From: JAIOSF01 sp047159865
GTDB taxonomy: Bacteria > Campylobacterota > Campylobacteria > Campylobacterales > Arcobacteraceae
Reading direction: 5' to 3'
Assembly: GCF_047159865.1 (NCBI RefSeq)
Contig: NZ_AP038804.1
Coordinates: 496,001 to 560,000 of the forward strand
Length of the DNA: 64,000 nt
The position numbers and the translations under genes are program-made. Shown in pieces: positions 1 through 6,769 of this stretch (position 1 is the first letter of the stretch; each line of letters begins with the position of its first letter). The notes under the pieces are model-generated. The model worked only from the letters and a program-made list of their open reading frames with translations. It searched no databases and was not told the origin of the DNA.

Positions 1-70
1 TACCTACAATACAATAGCTTACAGCTTAGTCATTAGCTTCACACACAAGAAATGCTCACAATCCAATCAT

Positions 71-113
71 TAAGCGAAGCGATGCCTGAACGAGACCATC
101 ATGGTCGAGACAC
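71..113 (+). repeat. Structured GATGCCTG motif, copy 1
   Basis: The motif reads TAA, mini-hairpin GC-GAA-GC, GATGCCTG, AACGA, hairpin GACCAT-C-ATGGTC, then GAGACA. Two further copies occur at 9287-9335 and 18123-18165 with changed but still pairing stems. It lies in non-coding DNA on the same strand in all copies. Its function is not recognised; it could be a regulatory RNA or a protein-binding hairpin of the element. Confidence 0.55.
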
Positions 114-170
114 TACACAATTAAAGAAACATTTATTTTATTTTAATAATTAATTAATTTGTGTTGTTTT

Positions 171-206
171 GTAAAGAATTGTAAAGTTTTGTAAAGAATT
201 GTAGAG
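171..206 (+). repeat. Phased 10-bp repeat array GTAAAGAATT
   Basis: Four units at an exact 10-bp period: GTAAAGAATT, GTAAAGTTTT, GTAAAGAATT, then GTAGAG. The same unit recurs at 1005-1020, 1543-1578 and, in the other orientation, 5517-5545 and 16451-16494. One unit per helical turn puts all copies on the same DNA face, as expected for a protein that binds cooperatively, such as a partition or replication factor. That role is inference. Confidence 0.6.
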
Positions 207-230
207 ATTAAAAAAATTAGGCATAAAAAA

Positions 231-256
231 AGAGAAGCTCAATTAGGAACTTCTCT
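231..256 (-). terminator. Rho-independent terminator of the 262-918 gene
   Basis: Read leftward, stem AGAGAAG, a 12-base loop and CTTCTCT are followed by a run of T. It sits a few bases after the stop codon of the leftward gene at 262-918. A near-copy of the terminator and the sequence after it (TTTTTTATGCC) lies at 1045-1067. Confidence 0.75.
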
Positions 257-261
257 TCTGG

Positions 262-918
262 TTAAATACATTGTGACATGTCATAAGCTTTTTTTATAAG
301 TATCTGCTTTTTTCTAAAAAACATATTCTTATTTATCTTTAGCTTTTTTGAATCTACATCAAAATCAAATTTAATAATAAACTCTTCTTTTGCTTTTCTT
401 GATGTTTCAAGAAGTAGATTATCATTGTCATATATTTTAATATTTAAATTTTTATAATTATCTCTTGTTTCAATAACTGTAAGAAAATATTCTATAAAAT
501 CTTCATATATAGCTTCATTTGTTTTTGCTACCTTTTGAGATTCTTTTAATATATTCTTATGTAAATAATTTATGTTCATAGCTAACTGTTCTATAAAAAG
601 AAAATACTCTTCTAAGCATCCTTTTTTAAATTCATCAATAGAATTTATTTTTTTTGCTAACACTAATTTATTATCAATATTGATTTTTAATTCACATAAT
701 ATTTCTAATTCGTCTTTTATATAGTTTATTTTTGTTTCAATTAAATCTATTTCTATATCTATAAATTCAATAGTAAATTCATCAAATGTATATCTTTCAA
801 TCATTAGAAGAATTGCTCTATGCAACTCTTCTCTTGTTTTCTCTAATTGAGAAAAAACTTTATCTTCTATAGTTAATTTATCTTTTAAATTAAGCTTTGT
901 TTTTATTGTATATTTCAT
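262..918 (-). CDS. Hypothetical coiled-coil protein
   Basis: This 218-residue protein is not recognised. It is rich in Lys, Glu, Ile and Asn, has long charged helical stretches over most of residues 10-150 and shows no membrane segment, signal peptide or cysteine motif. A GAGGA ribosome site precedes the ATG at the expected spacing, and a Rho-independent terminator follows the stop, so it appears to be a single-gene leftward transcript. It lies inside the plasmid-like element, near repeats shared with other parts of it. No function can be assigned; a structural or DNA-segregation helper is only one possibility. Confidence 0.7.
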   Translation of the reverse strand: MKYTIKTKLNLKDKLTIEDKVFSQLEKTREELHRAILLMIERYTFDEFTIEFIDIEIDLIETKINYIKDELEILCELKINIDNKLVLAKKINSIDEFKKGCLEEYFLFIEQLAMNINYLHKNILKESQKVAKTNEAIYEDFIEYFLTVIETRDNYKNLNIKIYDNDNLLLETSRKAKEEFIIKFDFDVDSKKLKINKNMFFRKKQILIKKAYDMSQCI

Positions 919-1004
919 AATATTGTCCTCTTTTGTTTTGATATAAATGTTATAAGAATGAAATATCTGATAATAAAAGTGAATAGATAAAGATTGATTA
1001 TTTT

Positions 1005-1020
1005 GTAAAAAATTGTAGAG
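1005..1020 (+). repeat. Short GTAAAG/GTAGAG repeat
   Basis: Two 10-bp units (GTAAAAAATT, GTAGAG) of the phased array family. The following sequence GATTAAAAAATTAGGCAT continues into the terminator at 1045-1067 and is nearly identical to 204-230, so about 45 bp including the terminator has been duplicated within the element. Confidence 0.5.
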
Positions 1021-1044
1021 ATTAAAAAATTAGGCATAAAAAAA

Positions 1045-1262
1045 GAGAAGGTTAATTACTCCTTCTCGTATCTGTTAATAATTATTCAAAAAGATTTATA
1101 ATATAGCTGAGTCATAAACTTCAAGTCTATAAACACTTTTTTCTCGATAACAAAGAATGTTAATTACTCATTCTTGTATCTGTAATAATCATTCAAAAAG
1201 ATTTACAATTTAGCTCTCTGTCATAAACTTAAAGTCTAAAATACTTTTCTTTCGATAGTAAA
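1045..1262 (-). repeat. Tandem non-coding units ending in terminator-like hairpins
   Basis: Two diverged copies of a unit of about 107 bp stand head to tail, 1045-1150 and 1153-1262. Read leftward each contains ATCGA, AGACTT.AAGTTTATGAC, AAATCTTTTTGAAT and CAGATAC, and ends in a hairpin with loop AGTAATTAA. The stems are GAGAAGG/CCTTCTC followed by T7, and AAGAATG/CATTCTT. The stem changes are compensatory. No ORF fits. They could be duplicated small RNAs or tandem terminators for the rep operon. The stretch 919-1656 has no protein gene; it holds these units, a tRNA-like arm and repeats. Confidence 0.55.
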
Positions 1263-1349
1263 GAAGTTGTAAGTCTCTCTTGTTACCAAGACCTTCGACA
1301 AATTTATTAATCTTCAATTAAAAGCCTTTAAGCTACAACCTCAATTCCG

Positions 1350-1386
1350 CATCAAAGAAGGGACTCGAACCCTTGTTGGTTGTGCA
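1350..1386 (-). other. tRNA T-arm-like fragment
   Basis: The leftward strand reads AAGGG-TTCGAGT-CCCTT followed by CTTTGATGC, a perfect tRNA T-arm with a possible acceptor strand. No matching 5' half, D-arm or anticodon arm is visible upstream. It resembles the T-arm and 3' end of the tRNA-Leu at 23908-23995. It may be a relic of an attachment site or a tRNA mimic. Confidence 0.35.
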
Positions 1387-1445
1387 TAAGCTAAAGAAGA
1401 TTTCTTCTTTTCTTACTGTAATTATATAAAAATCTGAAAACAAAA

Positions 1446-1473
1446 TGTCAAAAGTGGAATTAAAAAAACGACT
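1446..1473 (+). repeat. Left copy of GTCAA...AAAAAAACGACT repeat
   Basis: The sequence GTCAAAAGTGGAATT followed by AAAAAAACGACT matches two copies near the right end of the element (23673-23713 and 23847-23892). Both this copy and the rightmost one lie close to tRNA-like sequence, so they could be end-specific recombinase sites. That link is inference. Confidence 0.4.
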
Positions 1474-1542
1474 AAAATAGCCTAATTTGTTATAATCAGC
1501 GATGTAATCATTAAAAGAAATTTACAAATTTTTTATTTATTT

Positions 1543-1578
1543 GTAAAAAATTGTAAAGTTTTGTAAAGTTTTGTAGAG
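1543..1578 (+). repeat. Phased 10-bp repeat array
   Basis: Four units at a 10-bp period: GTAAAAAATT, GTAAAGTTTT, GTAAAGTTTT, GTAGAG. It lies just beyond the 3' end of the rep operon and is of the same family as 171-206. Confidence 0.6.
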
Positions 1579-1622
1579 AAAAAAATGGGTTTTTTGGTGG
1601 TAAGGGGAGTTTTACCTACTGA

Positions 1623-1657
1623 GCTGGTAGTATTTAACTACCCAGCTGGTAGTTTTT
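1623..1657 (+). terminator. Overlapping alternative hairpins with T-run
   Basis: Two copies of AGCTGGTAGT make mutually exclusive structures. ACTACC-CAGCT-GGTAGT followed by TTTTTT is a rightward terminator, while GCTGGTAGT-ATTTA-ACTACCCAGC is an alternative stem that would block it. It stands at the 3' end of the leftward rep operon, so a rightward transcript would be antisense to that operon. A simple bidirectional terminator is the plainer reading. Confidence 0.45.
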
Positions 1658-2121
1658 TATGGAAAAAGAATTTCCTTTTTCTTTATATAGAAAGAAGAAA
1701 TAAACTCTGAGTCTTTTTCTGTAATAATAAGTTCCTTAGAGAAAGAACTATAAGAATTTTTCTCTAAAATATATTTCATAGTTAAAGAATCAACCTTTTG
1801 ATTCAATACAACATAATACAATAAGTTTTTATCTGTATTGTATTTATATTTAACTACTTTAAATCTTTCTTTTATATGTTGGTACTTTAAATCAGTTAGA
1901 AGCTCTCTTCTACCATTTTTATATACAACTAAGTGAACATCTTTTTCTGCATAGTCAAGATATATCTCTGGAAATATATCTTTACATTGCATATACTCTA
2001 ATTCAAATCCAAATAATTCAGTAAAATCAAGTGGTAAATCTTCAAATGAAAGGTACTCACTATACATATTATTTCTTACTAAAATAAAATTACCTGTTGA
2101 TTGCTCAATTATTACTTTCAT
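1657..2121 (-). CDS. Hypothetical protein, last gene of the rep operon
   Basis: This 154-residue protein is not recognised. It is mixed alpha/beta in appearance, with many Tyr, Leu and Glu, and has no signal peptide or membrane segment. Its ATG overlaps the stop of the upstream replication initiator by one base (TAATG), and the ribosome site AAGGGGG lies inside that gene, so translation is coupled. The position at the end of the replication operon suggests a plasmid maintenance or copy-control role, which the sequence alone does not show. Confidence 0.75.
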   Translation of the reverse strand: MKVIIEQSTGNFILVRNNMYSEYLSFEDLPLDFTELFGFELEYMQCKDIFPEIYLDYAEKDVHLVVYKNGRRELLTDLKYQHIKERFKVVKYKYNTDKNLLYYVVLNQKVDSLTMKYILEKNSYSSFSKELIITEKDSEFISSFYIKKKEILFP

Positions 2122-3206
2122 TACTTTTTACCCCCTTTTGAATATTTAATTCTATTTACATAACCTAATTTTTTAGATTCTGATGCAGTCAATTTAATAA
2201 CAAATCTTTTATTTTTTCTATCATAACCAGAAGACTTTGTTAAGATTCCTTTTTCAATTAATTCATTAATAGATTCTTTTGCTTTTGCTAAATTTCTATC
2301 TGCTCTAGCATAGTTTAAATCCATCACATCAAACATTAAATCTTTAGTCATAAACTCTTTATAATTAAAAGAGATATAAAAGAATAGTGCTTTAGCTGAA
2401 TTACCTTTTAAATTAATTAGATGCTCATAATTATAAAACCTAGATGTAGAACAGTAATCAACAAAACCTCTATTTAGTTCAATCTCAACTACTTTATAAT
2501 CTTCACTCACATTCATCTTTTCAATCAAGTGTCTTAAAAACATTTTTGATTTTCTTTTGTTCTTTATAAAGTGAGATTTAACTTCGTCTTTCCATTCTGA
2601 ATAAGTTTTATTTTGTTTTATTTTTTTAAAGTCATTTGATAAATCTTCATTTAGAAAATAGAACTTAATAACTGTTCCAAACAAATTCTCTAAAGAATTA
2701 ACTATAACAGCTCTATTCTCTACTTTATTAACTAAGTTTCTTGCTTTTAGCAACATACCAATGTCAACTTTTAATTTGTAGTTTTCATCTGATTCAAAAT
2801 ACATCTTATATTTTTCTAAATTATCTTTATCAAGTCTTTCTTGGACTAATTTAGATATATAAGCCAGTCTTCCTTCTTTATCGTCCTTAAAAGACTGATA
2901 TATCTCTCTACCTTCTCCTTCAAGGCAATATTTCTTAACAGATGAAATATAAGAACTTCTTTCATCGTCTGTATAAGTAGTTTTATAATTGTCATTCATC
3001 ACAAGTTCAGAATTCATCTTTTGAGAAGATTCAATTAACTGTAATAATAAAATCATATCATTTGTAGAGATATTATTTTTTCTTTCAAGAACAATATTAT
3101 TTCCATTAAAAGAATATTTTTCTTCTAAAACATTTTCCATCACTCTTGATGTTTCTAAATCAATTTTTCCAAGTAAGTTTGGAAACTTTACTGTATTATT
3201 TAACAT
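2121..3206 (-). CDS. RepC-like replication initiator, winged helix
   Basis: A 361-residue protein without membrane segments. The C-terminal third (about residues 255-355) has the layout of a plasmid initiator winged-helix domain: a helix with KGNSAKALFFYISFN, a helix-turn segment, a repeat of helices ending NELIEKGILTKSS and a beta wing RKNKRFVIKLTAS. Such proteins bind iterons at the origin. It directly follows the helicase gene, as repC follows repA in IncQ plasmids, and an array of iterons lies upstream of the operon. The ribosome site GGAGG precedes the ATG. The assignment as initiator rests on domain pattern and context; the N-terminal part is not recognised. Confidence 0.65.
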   Translation of the reverse strand: MLNNTVKFPNLLGKIDLETSRVMENVLEEKYSFNGNNIVLERKNNISTNDMILLLQLIESSQKMNSELVMNDNYKTTYTDDERSSYISSVKKYCLEGEGREIYQSFKDDKEGRLAYISKLVQERLDKDNLEKYKMYFESDENYKLKVDIGMLLKARNLVNKVENRAVIVNSLENLFGTVIKFYFLNEDLSNDFKKIKQNKTYSEWKDEVKSHFIKNKRKSKMFLRHLIEKMNVSEDYKVVEIELNRGFVDYCSTSRFYNYEHLINLKGNSAKALFFYISFNYKEFMTKDLMFDVMDLNYARADRNLAKAKESINELIEKGILTKSSGYDRKNKRFVIKLTASESKKLGYVNRIKYSKGGKK

Positions 3207-3221
3207 ATCGAACCTCCTTTC

Positions 3222-4319
3222 TTAAAAATCTGAAAAACCTGTGTTTTCATAATTTTCTATTTTCTGTAAATCTATCTTAGACAGAAACCTTTTTTCTTTA
3301 ATTTGAAGCTCTTCTTCAAAATCTCTCCCTCGTGGGAAAAGTTGAACATCAAAAATTTCAAAATTATTTGGATAACAAAAATCAAAGAACATTTGATTAT
3401 TCTTTAGATACCTAGATACATTAGAATTATCTTTAATAATTCTTACTTCTCTTAAATGAGCTTTATCTGGATTATCAGCATAAATATATTCTCCACTCTT
3501 AAAGTCTCTAATATCCTTACCATCCTCGTCTTTTTGCTTTAATTTATACTTTGATATATAAATTGAAAATCTAAAAGCATCTTGAAAAGCTGAAGCTCCT
3601 CTTGTACCTGATGATGATTTTGCTGTATGTGAGATAGTAATAATTGTTATTTTATATTTAAAACATAAAACTGTTAATAACATCATAAACATTTTTGCAT
3701 CTGAATTAGAGTTTTCATCTAATCCACAAGCACCAAAAAAAGCAATAAGTGGGTCAATTGCTACTAAATCATAGAACTTAACAAGTTCTATAAAATCTGA
3801 ATATGCTTGTGTTTTCTTTCTGTTAAACTTATCACCTTCTAAAAAAGCTGGTATAACAGAAGATACATCTATAATTGTTAAGTGATTAATAATGTATTCT
3901 TTATCAGATTCATCTAATCCTAATAGTTCATCACAGATTAGATAAAACATAGAATTAATATCATCCGCAGAGTCTTCAGAAGCCCAGAATAGAGCATTTG
4001 ATTCTCTGTTGTAGTCATCTCTTTCTTGTAGAAGAAAATAACAGATTTCTACTATCATTAAAGTAGTCTTTCCTGTACCTCCGTCAGCACTTATGTTGTT
4101 CATAAAATTTCTTCTAAGAGGTAAGTATCTTGTACAGATTAATTCATCTTCTAAGTCATTAAGAGTCTTAGTCTTTTTAACAGATAAATTAACAGTATTT
4201 TTGATTCCAAGTTTAAATAAAGCTGTTGACTTAGCAACATCTTTTTCAGACATAATATTTTTATTAACAAGGAACTCCGTTAATTCCTTTTTTTCTCCTT
4301 TAGTAATATTTCTTGACAT
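3222..4319 (-). CDS. RepA-like replicative DNA helicase
   Basis: A 365-residue RecA-fold ATPase of the RepA/DnaB-like hexameric type. Walker A is ADGGTGKTT near residues 78-86, FWASEDSADDI follows near 111-121, Walker B is LVAIDPL near 185-191 and ITISHTAKSSSGTRGASAFQ is the sensor and DNA-loop region. RSF1010 RepA has this arrangement (GGxGxGKT, then SxED, then DP) and opens the origin for replication. The first 70 residues are a small helical region. It is flanked by the initiator gene (15-base gap) and a small upstream gene, with a strong ribosome site. A role as the element's own replicative helicase follows from family and context. Confidence 0.85.
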   Translation of the reverse strand: MSRNITKGEKKELTEFLVNKNIMSEKDVAKSTALFKLGIKNTVNLSVKKTKTLNDLEDELICTRYLPLRRNFMNNISADGGTGKTTLMIVEICYFLLQERDDYNRESNALFWASEDSADDINSMFYLICDELLGLDESDKEYIINHLTIIDVSSVIPAFLEGDKFNRKKTQAYSDFIELVKFYDLVAIDPLIAFFGACGLDENSNSDAKMFMMLLTVLCFKYKITIITISHTAKSSSGTRGASAFQDAFRFSIYISKYKLKQKDEDGKDIRDFKSGEYIYADNPDKAHLREVRIIKDNSNVSRYLKNNQMFFDFCYPNNFEIFDVQLFPRGRDFEEELQIKEKRFLSKIDLQKIENYENTGFSDF

Positions 4320-4333
4320 CTCATGTATCTCCT

Positions 4334-4567
4334 TTAATTGTTGTTATTTAGTTTTTCAACTAACTCTTTTAATCTTTGTTCATCTGAAAAAACATAATCA
4401 AATATTTTTTCAATCACAATACTCTTCTTAGAACTCTTTAATTCTAATTCATCTAAAATAGATTGAATCATTTTTTTATGAGCTACATTAATATTTATAT
4501 AATCTTTCTGATTCTTGTAATAGTCAGAAGGATTTATATTTTTTTTAATTTTATTTATAGTAATCAT
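4334..4567 (-). CDS. Small probable regulator of the rep operon
   Basis: A 77-residue protein, first gene of the leftward rep operon. The second ATG at 4567 is preferred because GGAGGA lies just before it; the upstream ATG at 4579 overlaps that site. The sequence has short helices with NINVAHKKMIQSILDELEL and SIVIEKIFDYVFSDEQRL, a size and pattern compatible with a ribbon-helix-helix repressor. An inverted repeat (ATTCCAG/CTGGAAT) 14 bases upstream of the start could be its operator. Not recognised by family; the regulatory role is inference. Confidence 0.65.
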   Translation of the reverse strand: MITINKIKKNINPSDYYKNQKDYININVAHKKMIQSILDELELKSSKKSIVIEKIFDYVFSDEQRLKELVEKLNNNN

Positions 4568-4581
4568 ATTATCCTCCATTG

Positions 4582-4611
4582 ATTCCAGTATAGAATATAT
4601 TAATCTGGAAT
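4582..4611 (-). promoter_or_regulatory. Probable operator over the rep promoter
   Basis: The inverted repeat ATTCCAG, 16 bases, CTGGAAT sits directly upstream of the rep operon, and the AT-rich spacer contains TATTCT and TATACT, both possible -10 boxes for leftward transcription. A TTGACT further out (near 4652) could be a distal -35. A dimeric repressor binding both arms would cover the promoter. Confidence 0.5.
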
Positions 4612-4708
4612 AGATTTACTGTACTTTAACATAAAATAATAATAAAGTCAATAGTTTTTCAACTAAATTTCAAAAGTTCTTAAAATTTGCTTAAAAAAGT
4701 TAGGTCAA

Positions 4709-5409
4709 TTTTCGGTGGGTGTTTAGGCTATTTATTTTTACATAACCACCATCTTATCGTCATTTATGAAGATACTATTATAAAAACTACAGTTTCGGTG
4801 GTGTTTTGACCTTAAATAACTACAGTTTCGGTGGTGTTTGCACTACAGTTTCGGTGGTGTTTCGCATTTTTTTTATAAGCTTTAAAGCTCGAATATAAGG
4901 GGCTTACAGAGATTCGCAATTTATTCTTAATTATTTTCTTAACTAAACCCCTTTAAGGGGTTTTAAGTAAATAAGAAAAGATTGAGTTCGCTTTTCAGCT
5001 CTCAATCCTTCTTATTCTTTTTTTATTTTTCTTGAAAGGAATTTATATTATTTCTTTCAATTTTCAAATATCTTATAGTCTCTCTTCCTTAGTCCAAAGA
5101 AAAAAGATAGGTATAACTTATCAGCTTACAACCTTAACTCTTTATTGACTCAGACTTCGTCTTCACACATTCATCGCTTCGCTTAAATAATAAAAAGAGA
5201 ATCTATATCTATCTCACAGTAATAACTTTGCTCAGAGATATAAACAGCTTGAAACACTATCAAAACATCAAGCACAGCAAACGATTTACTACTTAGCTAT
5301 ACAATCACATCATCAACACACTAAAAGCGATTTAAATGGATATTATGAACTATCATAAATCACAGACCAGAAAACCACCATCAAAATAACTACAGTTTCG
5401 GTGGGTATT
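4709..5409 (+). other. Probable replication origin (oriV) with iterons
   Basis: Three identical 21-bp repeats beginning ACTACAGTTTCGGTGGTG lie at 4786-4806, 4819-4839 and 4842-4862, a fourth with a changed end at 5389-5409 and a partial one at 4709-4725. Two inverted partial copies (AACCACCATC) lie near 4745 and 5374. Iterons beside a helicase and an initiator gene mark an IncQ-like origin. The 4580-5875 stretch has no protein gene. It also contains an AACCCC-TTTA-AGGGGTT hairpin near 4956, a GCTTTAAAGC palindrome near 4879 and long AT-rich DNA. Confidence 0.75.
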
Positions 5410-5516
5410 CAAATCAAAAAAAACACAATTAATCAACGAGCTTACCGCTCTTTTAATCAATTCTCAAAATACACAAACTACTACTTTAAGTTTTCCAAGT
5501 AAAAACAACCTATATT

Positions 5517-5545
5517 TTTACAAAACTTTACAAATAAATACAAAA
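5517..5545 (-). repeat. Phased 10-bp repeats, inverse orientation
   Basis: Read leftward: GTATTTATTT, GTAAAGTTTT, GTAAAAATAT at a 10-bp period. Same family as 171-206 but on the other strand and on the far side of the iterons. Confidence 0.45.
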
Positions 5546-5724
5546 CAATAAACTCTAAAAAATCAGCAAAAAATCGTGATAACGGGTATTTTTACCTTAA
5601 AAAACAGCAAAATCTACCAAAAACTTAACATACAAAAAAGCCCATTTTATCGTGCTTTTTAACAAATTTGCAAAAAAAATAGCTAAAATAGGTTAAAAAA
5701 CTTAACTTTAACTTAAAAACATGA

Positions 5725-5730
5725 TATAAT
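5725..5730 (+). promoter_or_regulatory. -10 box of the small-gene array
   Basis: TATAAT in the context CATGATATAATTATAC lies about 150 bases upstream of the first array gene and behind no other start. No good -35 is visible, as is usual in Campylobacterota. The transcript would begin near 5737 and carry a long leader with two hairpins, CTTAA-based at 5743-5775 and TATTTGTTTGA/TCAAACAAATA at 5812-5854. Confidence 0.5.
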
Positions 5731-5875
5731 TATACATAACTTAAATAAAAAGATTAATTCTTTTTCTTAAGTTTTGTTCTTTAAATTATTATTGTTAAAA
5801 GTCTTCTAACTATTTATTTGTTTGAGTTCTTAAAGAGAGAGTTCAAACAAATAAAATACACAGGAGAAAATTATT

Positions 5876-6013
5876 ATGAAAAAATTACTATTAATAACGG
5901 TTACAGTTTTAGGTTTATTAACATCAACAGCATCTGCTGATTCTTGTTTTATTTCAGCTAATGGTTCGATGGGTTGCTCATCTTGGGGAACATCGTCAAC
6001 AAAAGGTAAATAA
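5876..6013 (+). CDS. Small secreted peptide with two cysteines
   Basis: A 45-residue ORF, MKKLLLITVT..., with a clear signal peptide: a KK start, a hydrophobic core and a TASA cleavage site after residue 21. The predicted mature peptide of 24 residues, DSCFISANGSMGCSSWGTSS and four more, has two Cys ten residues apart, which could form a disulfide. The ribosome site AGGAG is at the right spacing and a membrane protein gene follows after 16 bases. It could be an entry-exclusion, signalling or bacteriocin-like peptide; nothing in the sequence decides this. It is the first gene of the array. Confidence 0.6.
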   Translation: MKKLLLITVTVLGLLTSTASADSCFISANGSMGCSSWGTSSTKGK

Positions 6014-6029
6014 AATAAGGAGGTGTCAG

Positions 6030-6191
6030 ATGGTTAAGTTAATTTCAACAGTTTTAATTGGCTTATTGTTCTTTGGTTTATTTCAATACTGCTTACAGAT
6101 TGAAAACACTTTTGAACAGTTAGCTGTTTTCGGATTAGGTTTAAGTGTTCTTTTTCTTGCAAGTTTTGTAGCATCAAGAACATTAAAATAG
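6030..6191 (+). CDS. Small membrane protein, two segments
   Basis: The ATG at 6030, preceded by AAGGAGG, gives a 53-residue protein. Two hydrophobic helices cover about residues 4-20 and 29-47, joined by a short acidic loop QIENTFEQ, and the protein ends in a basic tail SRTLK. An ATG at 5961 in the same frame would give a longer form but lies inside the preceding gene without a ribosome site. The family is not recognised. It is followed at once by a double-hairpin module. Confidence 0.65.
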   Translation: MVKLISTVLIGLLFFGLFQYCLQIENTFEQLAVFGLGLSVLFLASFVASRTLK

Positions 6192-6239
6192 ATTTATCGA
6201 ACACTTTACGAAGTGTTCTATTAAGTTTATTAAAACTTT
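6192..6239 (+). ncRNA. Double-hairpin intergenic module, copy A
   Basis: Immediately after the stop codon come ATTTATC, stem GAACACTT-TACG-AAGTGTTC, the linker TATT and stem AAGTTT/AAACTT. Four more copies lie at 6691, 7228, 7873 and 8351. The conserved parts are ATTTATCGA and TTCTATTAAG; stems differ but still pair. Listed as a structured RNA element; function unknown. Confidence 0.6.
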
Positions 6240-6274
6240 AAAAACTAAAAATTTATAACAAGAGGTATAAGATT

Positions 6275-6685
6275 ATGAAAAATACAATTCAAAAATTAAA
6301 CAAAAATATAGACAAGTTATTAGCAGATTACAATAGAAATATGAAAGATGCTAACAGTTACTTAGATAAGTATAATCAATTTATAGCAGCAAACAATATA
6401 GATTCTGATGACAATAAAGATATGTTAGCTGACTTACTTAAAAGTAAATATCAGTTATTAGCACAAGATACTTCAACATCGTTTTATCATCATTTTAGAA
6501 AATTGATTGTTGATGTAGATGTGAACTTAGACATTACAATCAATTTAGATTTTTTTGTTCAAGATTTAATTAATCATGATTATGATGCAAATACAATCAA
6601 AACAGATTTAGCAGACAAGGGAACAATTGCAATTACAATCTACAAAGATACTTTCTCTGTAGATGATGTAAGTTTTATGTGCTAA
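6275..6685 (+). CDS. Hypothetical protein of the small-gene array
   Basis: A 136-residue soluble acidic protein of unknown family. The first 75 residues look like a helical hairpin or coiled coil with many Asn, Asp and Lys. The rest alternates beta-like stretches (LIVDVDVNLDITINLDFF, AITIYKDTFSVDD). It has no signal peptide. An AGAGG ribosome site precedes the ATG and double-hairpin modules lie on both sides. The mode of separation suggests it is expressed as one unit of a modular operon. Confidence 0.7.
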   Translation: MKNTIQKLNKNIDKLLADYNRNMKDANSYLDKYNQFIAANNIDSDDNKDMLADLLKSKYQLLAQDTSTSFYHHFRKLIVDVDVNLDITINLDFFVQDLINHDYDANTIKTDLADKGTIAITIYKDTFSVDDVSFMC

Positions 6686-6690
6686 CTAAG

Positions 6691-6741
6691 ATTTATCGAG
6701 CCATTCGGGATTGAATGGTTCTATTAAGTCTTACATAGACT
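6691..6741 (+). ncRNA. Double-hairpin intergenic module, copy B
   Basis: ATTTATC, stem GAGCCATTC-GGGATT-GAATGGTTC, linker TATTA, stem AGTCT-TACAT-AGACT. The second stem differs from other copies on both sides (C-G pair in place of T-A), which is compensatory change. It begins five bases after the stop codon of the gene at 6275-6685. Confidence 0.65.
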
Positions 6742-6769
6742 AAAAAAAATAAACACAAAGGAGAATAAC

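Noticed and set aside
4093..4431. Rightward ORF over the helicase start
   Set aside because: Antisense shadow of the rep operon genes, no ribosome site and unusual amino-acid makeup.
4786..5409. Short repeats near 4.8 kb as a CRISPR array
   Set aside because: Repeats are 21 bp with spacings of 33, 23 and about 550 bp, irregular spacers and no cas genes. They fit iterons of a plasmid origin.
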